Position numbers and translations under genes: made by a program. A stretch of 64,000 nucleotides of DNA from Xanthomonas sp. XNM01 (GTDB lineage Bacteria > Pseudomonadota > Gammaproteobacteria > Xanthomonadales > Xanthomonadaceae). The notes under the pieces were generated by a model, which saw only the letters and a list, made by a program, of their open reading frames with translations, did not search any database and was not told where the DNA came from. The stretch's first letter is position 1, and the number at the start of each line of letters is the position of its first letter. The stretch covers positions 806,001 through 870,000 of the forward strand of contig NZ_JACVAP010000001.1 of assembly GCF_014851915.1 (NCBI RefSeq), written 5' to 3'. Shown here one piece after another: positions 50,618-61,192 of the stretch.

Positions 50618-51567
50618 CCGCCGCGTCGCTCGAGCAGGTTGCTGTGGCGGGCGATGAACATCGCCGCCGGGTCGATGCCCTTGGTGCGCAGGATGTGCAG
50701 GCGCGTCGCGGCCTCGCTCAGCACGGCCAGGTTGCGGCCGGGCATGACCGGCAGGGTGATCAGCGGCACGTCCAGGTCCAGCACGTGGCGGGTGCCCGAG
50801 TCGCCGGTCAACCGCTCGTAACCGTGCGGATTGGGCTCGGTCATCGGCTTGGTCAGGTGCACGATCAGGCGCAGGTACTTGTTCTTCTTGACCGCGGTGT
50901 CGCCGAACATCTCGCGCACGTTGAGCACGCCCAGTCCGCGCACCTCCAGCAGGTCCTGCAGCAGTTCCGGGCAGGTGCCGTCGAGCACGTCGGGGGCGAT
51001 CTGGGTGAACTCCGGCGCATCGTCGGCGACCAGGCGATGGCCGCGGCTGAGCAGTTCCAGCGCCAGCTCGCTCTTGCCCGAGCCGGCCTCACCTGTGATC
51101 AGCACGCCGATCGAGTAGATCTCCATGAACACGCCGTGCAACGTGACCCGCGGCGCCAGCGTGCGCGCCAGATGGTAGGACAGGTGGTTGAGCAGCTCAT
51201 GGCCGCGCTTGGGCGAGATCCACAGCGGCGTGTTGCTTTCGTCGGCGGCGGCGCGCAGGTCCTCCGGCAGCGACTGGTTCTTGCTGATCACCATCGCCAG
51301 CGGGCGGAACTGGATGATCTTCTCGATCGTCTCCCAGCGCAGGCGCGAGTCGAGCGAATCCAGCCAGGCCAGCTCCTCGCTGCCGAGGATCTGGACCTTG
51401 TTCGGGTAGACCGCGTTGAGATAGCCGGCCAGCGACGGCCGGCGCGCATTGGTCTGCCCGGATTCGATCTCGCGCGACTCGCCCTTCTGTCCGGCCACCC
51501 AGCGCAGGCTCAGCTTCTCCTGCTGCTGGTCGAACAGTTCACGCGCGGTGATGCTGGCATTCCTCAT
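50614..51567 (-). CDS. hprK: HPr kinase/phosphorylase
   Basis: 317 residues. Bifunctional enzyme that phosphorylates and dephosphorylates HPr at Ser46. Walker A is [15 protein letters not shown]; the K3-type loop and HPrK signature include [15 protein letters not shown] and [16 protein letters not shown]. The N-terminal ~130 residues ([16 protein letters not shown]) are the usual regulatory domain. ATG 51567 is preferred; the upstream extension is not conserved-looking. HprK with a non-sugar PTS is typical of several proteobacteria and is generally linked to nitrogen or central metabolism control. Confidence 0.95.
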   Translation of the reverse strand: MRNASITARELFDQQQEKLSLRWVAGQKGESREIESGQTNARRPSLAGYLNAVYPNKVQILGSEELAWLDSLDSRLRWETIEKIIQFRPLAMVISKNQSLPEDLRAAADESNTPLWISPKRGHELLNHLSYHLARTLAPRVTLHGVFMEIYSIGVLITGEAGSGKSELALELLSRGHRLVADDAPEFTQIAPDVLDGTCPELLQDLLEVRGLGVLNVREMFGDTAVKKNKYLRLIVHLTKPMTEPNPHGYERLTGDSGTRHVLDLDVPLITLPVMPGRNLAVLSEAATRLHILRTKGIDPAAMFIARHSNLLERRGG

Positions 51568-51655
51568 GCGGCCCAGGCCCCTGTCTGGCGAATGACGTGG
51601 CATTGTCGCCCAAACCGGCAGGCGATGCGCCAGTGCCGGCGGTCACGCATGCGGC

Positions 51656-51687
51656 ATGCCGGGCCGGCCTGCTGGCCGGTCCGGCAT
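51656..51687 (-). terminator. Long hairpin between hpf and hprK
   Basis: ATGCCGGGCCGGCC, loop TGCT, GGCCGGTCCGGCAT: 13 of 14 positions pair, with one G-T (plus) or A-C (minus) mismatch. It fills the 184-base gap that separates the rpoN-hpf transcript from hprK. No T-run on the minus strand. It may be a terminator or a transcript-stability element. Confidence 0.5.
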
Positions 51688-51751
51688 CGGTGATGACGTG
51701 GGATGCTGCACGGGTCCCGGCGCCGCGGTGCGGCACCGGGACGGGCGGTGC

Positions 51752-52066
51752 TCAGGTGAGGTCGGGCACCGCGCGCGGCTGGTGGTTGTGCTGCTTTTCC
51801 TTGTGCTTGAGCACCAGGCGGTCGAGCTTGTCGGTCAGCAGGTCGATCGCCGCGTACATGTTCTCGGCGTTCGCGTCGGCGTGCAGGGTCCTGCCGGGAA
51901 CATTGATGTTGGCCTCGGCGTGGTGATCGGGCTTGCGCAACCCGAGCTGCACGCGGACCTCGATGGACTGGTCGAAATGGCGGTCGAGGCGTTGCAGCTT
52001 GCTCTCGACGTACTCTCGCAGGGCCGGAGTGACCTCGAGCTGCTGGCCATACGTTTCGATGCGCAT
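51752..52066 (-). CDS. hpf: Ribosome hibernation promoting factor, short HPF
   Basis: 104 residues, single S30AE domain (short HPF/YhbH). Blocks: GQQLEVTPALREYVESKLQRLDRHF, then HHAEANINVPGRTLHADANAENMYAAIDLLTDKLDRLVLKHKEK, split here as the family's two halves. It binds the 30S decoding site in slow growth. Two ATGs are adjacent (52069, 52066). AGGAGG leaves three bases to the first and six to the second, so I choose the second. It lies 57 bases after rpoN. Confidence 0.95.
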   Translation of the reverse strand: MRIETYGQQLEVTPALREYVESKLQRLDRHFDQSIEVRVQLGLRKPDHHAEANINVPGRTLHADANAENMYAAIDLLTDKLDRLVLKHKEKQHNHQPRAVPDLT

Positions 52067-52123
52067 CATGAACCTCCTGGTCGTTGCCGCGGTAAGCGGC
52101 TCCGTCCGATGCGGGGCCGGACC

Positions 52124-53551
52124 TCAGCCGATGCGGACCCGTTCGTGCGAAGCCGAGATGTTCATGGCCTCACGATACTTCGCAACGGTCCGGCGCGCCA
52201 CAGGAATGCCCGACTGTTTGAGCAGGTCGGCCAGCTTGGCGTCAGAAAGCGGCTTGCGTGGATTCTCGTCGTCGATCAGGCGCCGGATCATCGACTGGAT
52301 CGCGGTGCTGGACGCCTCGCCTCCGCCATCGGTATCGATGCCCGAGGCGAAGAACGCCTTCAGCGCCAGGGTGCCGCGCGGAGTGCGCACGTATTTGCGG
52401 GCGATCGCACGCGACACGGTCGATTCATGCACGCCGATCTCGCCCGCGATCTCGCGCAGGGTCAGCGGCCGCAATGCCTGTTCGCCGAACTCGAGAAACG
52501 CCGCCTGCTGGCGCAGCACGCAGCGCATCACCTTGAGCAGGGTCTCGCCGCGGGCTTCCAGGCTCTTGAGCAGCCAGCGCGCCTCCTGCAGGTGCCCGCG
52601 CAGGTAACCGGCGTCGTGTTCGCCGCAGCGCCGGATCATCTGCTCGTAGCCGCGATGGATCGACACCCGCGGCATGGCCTGGCCGGACAGGGCGACCTTC
52701 CAGACGCCGCGCTGGCGCCAGATCACGCAGTCGGGAATCACGTAGCTGTCGTGGTCCAGCTCGCCCAGGCGCTTGCCCGGGCGCGGATCCAGCGAACGGA
52801 CCAGCTGCACGGCCTGCTCGACCTCGTCCGGCGTGCAGCGCAGTTCCTGCGCGATGCCCTGGATGCCGCTCCGCGGCAGCCGTTCGAGCGGACCGTCGAC
52901 GATCCGCAGCGCGACCGCGCGGCCGGGGGTGCAGTCGGGCAGGGGATCGAGCTGCAGGCGCAGGCATTCGCCCAGGCTGCGTGCGGCGATGCCGGGCGGA
53001 TCGAAGCGCTGCAGCTGGTGCAGCACGGTCTGGATCTCGTCCTCGCCGACTGCGGTCTCCGGCAGCAGCGTCTCGGCGATGGCCGACAACGGTTCGCGCA
53101 GGTACCCGTCCTCGTCCAGCGCATCGATCAGCGCCGCGCCGATGCGGCGGTCGCGCGGCGACAGCGGCGAGAGGTGCAGCTGCCACAGCAGGTGGTCGGC
53201 GAGGTTCTCCGGTTCGGCCAGCCGCTCGGCGGCGTCCTCGCCGTCGTCGTCGCGGTGGCCGCTGCCGGTGCTTTCCCAGGCGGCCGATTCGTCCGGCGCC
53301 CAATCGTCGCCGGCCTCGCCTTCACGGGCGTCGCTGTCGGACGCCTCGGCGGCCTTCTCGGTCCCGTCGGTCTGCGCCGGTGCTTCCGGCTGCGCCTCGT
53401 CGGTCCATTCCAGCAGCGGGTTGCTCTCGATCGCCTCGGCGACCTCGGCCTGCAGTTCGAGCGTGGACATCTGCAGCAAGCGGATCGCCTGACGCAGCTG
53501 CGGCGTCATGACCAGATGCTGTCCCAGCGATGTCTGCAGCCTTGCCTTCAT
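52124..53551 (-). CDS. rpoN: RNA polymerase sigma-54 factor
   Basis: 475 residues. Region I (LGQHLVMTPQLRQAIRLLQMSTLEL), a short acidic region II (~50-110, Glu/Asp-rich), the core-binding domain, an HTH, and the C-terminal RpoN box ARRTVAKYRE near residue 460 that reads the -24 element. All parts are present. It follows lptB by 42 bases, the order widespread in proteobacteria. It would serve pilus, flagellar and nitrogen genes in this family. Confidence 0.97.
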   Translation of the reverse strand: MKARLQTSLGQHLVMTPQLRQAIRLLQMSTLELQAEVAEAIESNPLLEWTDEAQPEAPAQTDGTEKAAEASDSDAREGEAGDDWAPDESAAWESTGSGHRDDDGEDAAERLAEPENLADHLLWQLHLSPLSPRDRRIGAALIDALDEDGYLREPLSAIAETLLPETAVGEDEIQTVLHQLQRFDPPGIAARSLGECLRLQLDPLPDCTPGRAVALRIVDGPLERLPRSGIQGIAQELRCTPDEVEQAVQLVRSLDPRPGKRLGELDHDSYVIPDCVIWRQRGVWKVALSGQAMPRVSIHRGYEQMIRRCGEHDAGYLRGHLQEARWLLKSLEARGETLLKVMRCVLRQQAAFLEFGEQALRPLTLREIAGEIGVHESTVSRAIARKYVRTPRGTLALKAFFASGIDTDGGGEASSTAIQSMIRRLIDDENPRKPLSDAKLADLLKQSGIPVARRTVAKYREAMNISASHERVRIG

Positions 53552-53593
53552 GCCCGAGCCAAACGTGGAGGAGCGGGGCCGCCGGCCGCGGAA

Positions 53594-54315
<722 letters not shown>

Positions 54316-54316
<1 letters not shown>

Positions 54317-54843
54317 CAGCTGCCTCCTGCCGGCTTCTTCGGCTGCAGCACGGTGCGCACGCGGGTACCGTCGCCGCCGCTCTGCATCTGGCCGCTGGCC
54401 ATGTTGTAGACCATGCGCTGGCCACTGTTGCTGCCGCGCGGTGACTCGACGGTATAGTTGCCGGTCAGGGTCAAGGTTTCCTTGCCAGGCTCGTACACGA
54501 TACGGTCGGATTTGGCATTCATGGTGCTGCCATCGTCCATTTCCTGCTTCATCGTGGCCTGCTTGCCGGTCAGGATCACCTGCTCGGTCTCACCGTTGCG
54601 CTGCACGATCTCGGCGCGTGCAGCACGGATGTCCAGCGTGCCCTGGGTGATCACGACGTTCCCGCTGAGAATGCAGCGCGAGTTGGCGTTGGTCAGCTGG
54701 TTGCAGTCGGAACTGTCCGACTCCACGTTCATCGGCTGGTTGCGGTCCGACGACTTGGCCACGGCGGTCGCCGGCAGCAGCGCAGCCAGGACGAGCAGGG
54801 TGGCCGCGCGGGCGATGCGGGGATTAACGGCGCGTGGGTTCAT
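54316..54843 (-). CDS. lptA: LPS transport periplasmic protein LptA
   Basis: 175 residues with an N-terminal signal peptide ([16 protein letters not shown]). The mature protein is a beta-jellyroll OstA-type domain ([23 protein letters not shown], then [13 protein letters not shown]). It bridges the periplasm between LptC and LptD. A Cys pair ([12 protein letters not shown]) near the start is unusual and could form a disulfide. It overlaps lptC by 20 bases. Confidence 0.93.
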
Positions 54844-55375
54844 AGCGGGTCCTGACCTGCGAGAGGAGCTTGTACTGCTGGGTCTTGAGATTGGCCTCGA
54901 AGCCGACGCCGGTCTGCATGATACCGGGGCGGGTGAAGGTCACGCGGTCGTCGGTGCGGGCCAGGTCCTGGCCGGGCAGCAGTTCCAGGCGGCCGGTGCG
55001 GAAGGTGGTCGGCGGGCCGGCCTGGCTGTCGCCGGCGACGTTGCCTTCCAGTCGCGCCAGCTCGCCGTCGCCGCTGACCCAGCCACGGTCGGCGGTGACC
55101 TGCCAGGGCGTTTCCGGGTCCGGCATCAGGAACACGGGGGTGACGATGTCCAGGCTCTCGTCGCTGCGGCTGCGCTGTAGCTCGGGCGCGCGCAGGCGGA
55201 CCGACTCGCTGCCGTCCTTGGCCAGTACCACCAGCTCGAAATCGCGCAGCACGTAATCGGAGCGCTGCTCGGAGGCGGTTTCCTGCGGGCTGCGGTCGCG
55301 CATCTTCCACGCCGACCAGCCGCTGAACACGGCGGCCAGCAGCAGGGCGATGCCGAGCCATCCACGCCAGCTCAT
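54824..55375 (-). CDS. lptC: LPS export protein LptC
   Basis: 183 residues: one N-terminal membrane helix (WLGIALLLAAVFSGWSAW) then a periplasmic LptC beta domain (SDYVLRDFELVVLAKDGSESVRL, then TADRGWVSGDGELARLEGNV). It receives LPS from LptB2FG and hands it to LptA. Its ATG overlaps the kdsC stop (ATGA). Confidence 0.92.
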   Translation of the reverse strand: MSWRGWLGIALLLAAVFSGWSAWKMRDRSPQETASEQRSDYVLRDFELVVLAKDGSESVRLRAPELQRSRSDESLDIVTPVFLMPDPETPWQVTADRGWVSGDGELARLEGNVAGDSQAGPPTTFRTGRLELLPGQDLARTDDRVTFTRPGIMQTGVGFEANLKTQQYKLLSQVRTRYEPTRR

Positions 55376-55938
55376 GCGCGGCTTCCGTCGCGCCCGGCGT
55401 GGCCGCGCAGGATGGTGTCGACATGGCCGTGCGCGGCCAGCAGCACGTCGCAGACCTCGCGCACCGCGCCTTCGCCGGCGCGGGCGGTGGTCCGCCAGTG
55501 CACGATCTCGGCGATCCACGGGTGGGCATTGGCCGGAGCGACCGCCAGGCCGACCTCGCGCAGGCACTCCAGGTCGGGGATGTCATCGCCGACGAAGGCC
55601 GTCTGGCTGCGGTCGATGCCGTGGCGGGCGCACAGCGCGTCCATGCACGCCAGCTTGTCCTTGATGCCGATGTGGGTTTCCAGGCCCAGGTCGGTGCCGC
55701 GCTTCTGCGCGACCAGGCTCATCCGGGCGGTGATCAGCACGACCTCGAAGCCGAAGCGGCGCAGCAGGGTCAGGCCCTGGCCGTCGAGCACGCTGAAGGA
55801 CTTGAGTTCGTTGCCTTCGCTGTCGAAGTACAGGCGGCCGTCGGTGAGGGTGCCGTCCACGTCCAGGCACAGCAGGCGGATGCGTGCGGCGCGGGCGCGG
55901 ATGTCGGCGTCGACGAGGGCGAGGGGATCGTAGGGCAT
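55372..55938 (-). CDS. kdsC: KDO-8-phosphate phosphatase KdsC
   Basis: 188 residues, HAD type C0 phosphatase that makes free KDO. Motif I DVDGTLTDG, the motif II ITAR region, the conserved IKDKL lysine and motif III VGDDIPDLECL are intact. ATG 55938 gives the usual start. It lies ten bases after kdsD and overlaps lptC. Confidence 0.95.
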   Translation of the reverse strand: MPYDPLALVDADIRARAARIRLLCLDVDGTLTDGRLYFDSEGNELKSFSVLDGQGLTLLRRFGFEVVLITARMSLVAQKRGTDLGLETHIGIKDKLACMDALCARHGIDRSQTAFVGDDIPDLECLREVGLAVAPANAHPWIAEIVHWRTTARAGEGAVREVCDVLLAAHGHVDTILRGHAGRDGSRA

Positions 55939-55948
55939 GGGACTGCGG

Positions 55949-56944
55949 TTAAACCACGCGTGCGCGCAACAGGTCGTGAACATTGAGCGCGCCTACGGCG
56001 CGCCCCTCGGGATCGACGACGATCAGGCCGTTGATCTTGTGCCGCTCCATCAGGTGCGCGGCCTCGGTGGCCATCTGCCCGGTATGGATGGTGCGCGGAC
56101 CACGGGTCATCAGCTCGGCGATGCGCGCCTGGCGCACGTCGATGCCCTGGTCCAGTGCGCGGCGCAGATCGCCGTCGGTGAAGATGCCGAGCAGGTGGTC
56201 GTCGGCATCGACGATGGCGGTCATGCCCAGGCGTTTGCGACTCATCTCGACCAGGGCCTCGGCGACGCTGGCCGTTTCGCTCACCTTGGGCATCGCCTCG
56301 CCGGCATGCATCACGTCGGTGATGTGCAGCAGCAGGCGGCGGCCCAGGCTGCCGGCCGGGTGCGAGCGGGCGAAATCGTCGGCGGTGAAGCCGCGCGCCT
56401 CGAGCAGGGCCACGGCCAGCGCGTCGCCCAGCGCCAGCGTCGCGGTGGTGCTGGAGGTCGGCGCCAGGTGCAGCGGGCAGGCCTCGGCCGGGACGGCGAC
56501 GTCCAGGTGCACATCGGCCTCGCGGGCCAGGGTGGACTGGGCGCGGCCGGTCATCGCGATCACCGTGTTGCCCTGGCGGCGCAGGGCCGGCAGCAGCATC
56601 AGGATCTCGTCCGATTCGCCGGAGTAGGAGATCGCCAGCACCACGTCGGTGTCGGTGATCATGCCCAGGTCGCCGTGGCCCGCCTCGCCGGGATGGACGA
56701 AGAAGGCCGGGGTGCCGGTGGAGGCCAGGGTGGCGGCGATCTTGCGGCCGATGTGGCCGGACTTGCCCATGCCGGTGGCCACGACCCGGCCGCGGCAGGC
56801 GAGGATGCGCTGGCAGGCCTGGGCGAAGGCGTCGCCGATGCGCTCGCCGACGGCGGTCAGCGCCTGCGCTTCGATCTCGAGAACGCGGCGGCCGCTGGCG
56901 ACCAGGCCGGCAGCGGCGGGAACGGGGGCGTCGGGAAGGGACAT
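55949..56944 (-). CDS. kdsD: Arabinose-5-phosphate isomerase KdsD
   Basis: 331 residues. SIS domain (~40-190, with GMGKSGHIGRKIAATLASTGTPA and the AISYSGESDEIL motif) and two CBS domains (~205-325). It converts ribulose-5-phosphate to arabinose-5-phosphate, the first committed KDO step. It heads the kdsD-kdsC-lptC-lptA-lptB-rpoN-hpf transcript, divergent from ibaG-murA across 63 bases. Confidence 0.96.
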   Translation of the reverse strand: MSLPDAPVPAAAGLVASGRRVLEIEAQALTAVGERIGDAFAQACQRILACRGRVVATGMGKSGHIGRKIAATLASTGTPAFFVHPGEAGHGDLGMITDTDVVLAISYSGESDEILMLLPALRRQGNTVIAMTGRAQSTLAREADVHLDVAVPAEACPLHLAPTSSTTATLALGDALAVALLEARGFTADDFARSHPAGSLGRRLLLHITDVMHAGEAMPKVSETASVAEALVEMSRKRLGMTAIVDADDHLLGIFTDGDLRRALDQGIDVRQARIAELMTRGPRTIHTGQMATEAAHLMERHKINGLIVVDPEGRAVGALNVHDLLRARVV

Positions 56945-57007
56945 GCGGTTCGGCTCCGGATGCCCGGATTCGCTAGACTATGGGGCTTCATTCTAGGCCA
57001 AGTACCC

Positions 57008-57238
57008 ATGGACGCCGACACCATCCGCCGCTTGATCGAAGACGGACTCCCCGGCGCGCAGGCGCAGGTGCAGGGCGAGGACGGCGTGCATTTCGAGGCC
57101 ACGGTGGTCTGCGAGGCCTTCCGCGGCAAGCTGCCGCTGGCCCGCCACCGCATGGTCTACGCCACCCTCGGCGACCTGATGGGCGGCGCGATCCACGCGC
57201 TGGCGCTGAAGACCGTGACCCCCGACGAGGCGCGCTGA
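57008..57238 (+). CDS. ibaG: BolA-like protein IbaG
   Basis: 76 residues. BolA fold, with the HFEATVVCEAFRGKLPLARHRMVYATLGDLMGG core; the Cys and His residues could take part in glutaredoxin Fe-S sharing, as in BolA partners. IbaG is linked to acid stress and envelope homeostasis in E. coli, where it also lies next to murA. It begins the ibaG-murA-EF-hand operon. Confidence 0.93.
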   Translation: MDADTIRRLIEDGLPGAQAQVQGEDGVHFEATVVCEAFRGKLPLARHRMVYATLGDLMGGAIHALALKTVTPDEAR

Positions 57239-58545
<1,307 letters not shown>

Positions 58546-58546
<1 letters not shown>

Positions 58547-58860
58547 TGCTGCTGCGCGGCAGGCTGACACCGAGGCGGAAGATCCTGCTGGCCGCCCTGG
58601 CGCTGGCATTGCTGGCGCTGGGCTGGGCCAGCTGGCAGGGCATGGCGATCACCCGGGGCGTCGAGACGAAGGACATGGACTGGAACGCCGACGGCACGGT
58701 CTCGCGGACCGAGATCCTGCAGGCGTTCTATGCCGTCACCGCGGCCCGCGAGCGCAGCGGCCAGCGCGAGTGCACCACCTTCGCCTGGTACCGCAGCGGC
58801 GAATCGATCCGGGTCGACTGCCAGACCGTGTTCGACGACGGGGCCGGCGCTGCCGAGTAA
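58546..58860 (+). CDS. Small membrane-anchored EF-hand protein
   Basis: 104 residues. One N-terminal membrane helix ([20 protein letters not shown]) and an outside domain with a canonical EF-hand loop, [12 protein letters not shown], followed by an amphipathic helix ([13 protein letters not shown]). Calcium ligands at loop positions 1, 3, 5, 7, 9 and 12 are all suitable. Two Cys later (REC, VDC) could pair in the periplasm. It is coupled to murA by a TGATG overlap, so a role near the cell wall is plausible, but function is unknown. Confidence 0.75.
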
Positions 58861-58932
58861 GGCGGGCGGCGGGGCGATGCGCGTGGCCCGGAGCGGCATC
58901 AGGCGTCGGGCGACCGATGCACCTGAAACGAC

Positions 58933-58956
58933 ACGGGCCGCTTCGCAGCGGCCCGT
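58933..58956. terminator. Bidirectional terminator
   Basis: ACGGGCCGCT, loop TCGC, AGCGGCCCGT: a perfect 10-bp stem in the 120 bases between the murA operon and the convergent DUF3108 genes. Loop TTCGCA in the extended view is stable. Probably serves both strands. Confidence 0.75.
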
Positions 58957-58980
58957 TCGCGTTGCAACGGTGCGATGCCG

Positions 58981-59664
58981 TCAGTTCAACGATTTGAGGG
59001 TCAGGTCGATCGTGTCCTGGCCGTTCTCGCGCTGCAGGATGCGCGCCGGCACCGGCATGCCCGCGACCACCCAGGCGATGGTTTCCTTCTTGTCGTCGCG
59101 GCGCACCACCTTGGTCGCCTGCTTCTGCTGGCCGGCCACGGTGATCTGCTCCTTACCGGCCACCTCGTAACGCATCGGGCGCGCGCGGCCCTCGTCGACC
59201 AGGCGGTAGGCCATCGGCCGGCCCGCCTGCGCGTCGCGGGTGACGGCCAGGTTCATCAGCAGTGCGTCCATGTCGCCGGCCTGCAGCTTGATCGGGCCGC
59301 GCCGGTCGTCCTTGACGTCGCCGCTCCAGCTGGCCTGCGCGGTCTTCCAGTCGTAGTTGGCGGTCACCGACTTGCGGCGGATCAGCATCACCGACTGGTC
59401 GTTGCTGCTGAGCGGGCGCAGCTGGCCCTCGTGTTCCTCGAACACGGTGTTCTGGCGCAGGTCCGCCACCTGGTTGCGGATCTGCAGGCTGTACTTCCAG
59501 TGCGCATTGCCCTCGCGCGCCAGGGTCATGTTGGCATTGGCCTGCATGCCCATGTAGCTGGCCTGGTACTGGGCGTTGAACGGTTCCAGTGCGGCGGCGG
59601 GCAGGGCGGCGCCGGCCGTCAGCGCGACGGCGAAAGCGAAACGAAGGGCGGGGCGCGTGGTCAT
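58981..59664 (-). CDS. DUF3108 protein, second of a tandem pair
   Basis: 227 residues with signal peptide ([19 protein letters not shown]). Beta-rich DUF3108 domain: [25 protein letters not shown], then [42 protein letters not shown], split as in its neighbour. ATG 59664 is preferred: AAGGAG is seven bases upstream, whereas ATG 59670 is only one base away. Function of DUF3108 is unknown; it is periplasmic or outer-membrane-associated. It ends at the terminator shared with the murA operon. Confidence 0.85.
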   Translation of the reverse strand: MTTRPALRFAFAVALTAGAALPAAALEPFNAQYQASYMGMQANANMTLAREGNAHWKYSLQIRNQVADLRQNTVFEEHEGQLRPLSSNDQSVMLIRRKSVTANYDWKTAQASWSGDVKDDRRGPIKLQAGDMDALLMNLAVTRDAQAGRPMAYRLVDEGRARPMRYEVAGKEQITVAGQQKQATKVVRRDDKKETIAWVVAGMPVPARILQRENGQDTIDLTLKSLN

Positions 59665-59666
59665 GC

Positions 59667-60440
59667 TCATGCTCCTTGGTACTCCACAAGACGGAGATCG
59701 ATCTCGTCCTGGCCGTCCTTGCGTTGCAGGATCCGGACCGGGGTGGGGACGCCATCGGCGACCCAGAGGATGGTTTCGTCGCCATCATCCTCGATGCGGG
59801 CGACCTTGAGTGCGGCGTAGCTCATGTCGCCGACGGCGATGGTTTCGGGCGTTTCCGCGACCTGGTAGGCATGGTCGCGGACGCGTCCACCATCGACGAA
59901 ACGATACTGCAGCGACCGTCCGGGGCGTGCGTCGCGGATCACCGCGAGGTTGATCAGCAGCGCGCTCATGTCGCCGGCCTGCAGCGGGATCGGCTGGCGG
60001 CGGTTCTTCTTCAGGTCGCCGTCCCAGTGCGCCTGCATCCGGTCCCAGTCGTAGCTGCCGGTGACCTGGCGCCCCATCAGGATCGCCTTGCGCACCGTGC
60101 TCTGGCTCAGCGGGCGGAACAGGCCGTCGTGCTCGTCGAAAACCGTGCTCTGGTGGATGTTGAGCCGGGTCAGGCCGGCCAGGCCGCGGTCGCCGCGGAT
60201 GGACAGGTCCACCCGCCAGCGCTCGCCATCGCGGACGACCTGCATGGTGGCGTCGCCCGCCTGACGGCCCTTGTAATAGGCGTCATAGGTCGCGACGAAC
60301 GGCGTCAGTGCCGGCGCGACCCGGGCCGACCCCGTCGCGGCCTCGGCCTCGGTCGGCGGCACGGGTGTCTGCGCCAGTGCCGGGGCAGCGGCGACGCACA
60401 GCAGGCACAGCAGGGCGATCGTCGTGGTCGGTCGGCGCAT
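59667..60440 (-). CDS. DUF3108 protein, first of a tandem pair
   Basis: 257 residues with signal peptide (TTIALLCLLCVAAAPALA) and a 30-residue Pro/Glu-rich linker. Its domain (ALTPFVATYDAYYKGRQAGDATMQV, LQAGDMSALLINLAVIRDARPGRSLQYRFVDGGRVRDHAYQV) aligns along its length with the downstream copy, so the two arose by duplication. Its stop is three bases downstream of the preferred start of the second gene. Function unknown. A 54-base gap separates it from purN upstream. Confidence 0.85.
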   Translation of the reverse strand: MRRPTTTIALLCLLCVAAAPALAQTPVPPTEAEAATGSARVAPALTPFVATYDAYYKGRQAGDATMQVVRDGERWRVDLSIRGDRGLAGLTRLNIHQSTVFDEHDGLFRPLSQSTVRKAILMGRQVTGSYDWDRMQAHWDGDLKKNRRQPIPLQAGDMSALLINLAVIRDARPGRSLQYRFVDGGRVRDHAYQVAETPETIAVGDMSYAALKVARIEDDGDETILWVADGVPTPVRILQRKDGQDEIDLRLVEYQGA

Positions 60441-60494
60441 CGGAGTGGGCGGTCGCGTGGGAGGAAGGCGGACCAACATGCCCAGACGTCGGTG

Positions 60495-61181
60495 TCAGGC
60501 GCGTGATGCCGTTCGCAGTTCTCCGGCGCAATCTAGTTGCAGCGGGCTAAACATGCACTGAGTGTCCACCCAGACCTGACCGTCGCGTTCAGCCAGGCGG
60601 CCGGCCACCGCCAGCCGCACCACCGCCACCATCAGCGCGTGTTCGCGCGGCAGCAGGCGCGTGGCCAGGGTGTCGGCGGTGTCATCGGCGGTCACCGGCA
60701 GGCGCACCTGGGCGATGACCGCGCCGGCGTCCAGTTCCGGCACCACGAAGTGCAGGCTGGCGCCGTGTTCGGCGTCGCCGGCCTCGAGGGCGCGCGCGTG
60801 GGTGTGCAGGCCGCGATGCCGCGGCAGCAGCGAGGGATGCACGTTGAGCAGGCGGCCGGCGAAGCGGGCGATGAAGGCCTCGCCGAGGATGCGCATGTAG
60901 CCGGCGCAGATCACCCAGTCCGGTCGCGCGGCCGCGACGGCATCGCCCAGGCTGGCCTCGTAGGCGGTGCGGTCGGCGAAGTCCCGTGGCCGGGCGCTCC
61001 AGCGCAGCGGCCCGGCAACGCGCGCCAGCGCGGCGGCCTCGGGGCGGTCGGAAAACACGCCGACGATCTCCGCATCGAGGTGGCCGTCGGCGATCGCGTC
61101 GAGCAGGGCCTGCAGATTGCTGCCGCGCCCGGATGCGAGCACGGCCAGGCGGGGCAGGCGCGCTCCGCAGGTGGGCGACAT
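60495..61181 (-). CDS. purN: Phosphoribosylglycinamide formyltransferase 1
   Basis: 228 residues. Transfers formyl from 10-formyl-THF to GAR in purine synthesis. Blocks: LAVLASGRGSNLQALLDA, the LLNVHPSLLPRHRGLHTHARAL formyl-site region with catalytic Asn/His, and DAGAVIAQVRLPV with the Asp. It follows purM by 11 bases. The C-terminal tail (QCMFSPLQLDC) is slightly longer than in E. coli. Confidence 0.96.
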   Translation of the reverse strand: MSPTCGARLPRLAVLASGRGSNLQALLDAIADGHLDAEIVGVFSDRPEAAALARVAGPLRWSARPRDFADRTAYEASLGDAVAAARPDWVICAGYMRILGEAFIARFAGRLLNVHPSLLPRHRGLHTHARALEAGDAEHGASLHFVVPELDAGAVIAQVRLPVTADDTADTLATRLLPREHALMVAVVRLAVAGRLAERDGQVWVDTQCMFSPLQLDCAGELRTASRA

Positions 61182-61192
61182 GCGGCTGCCGG

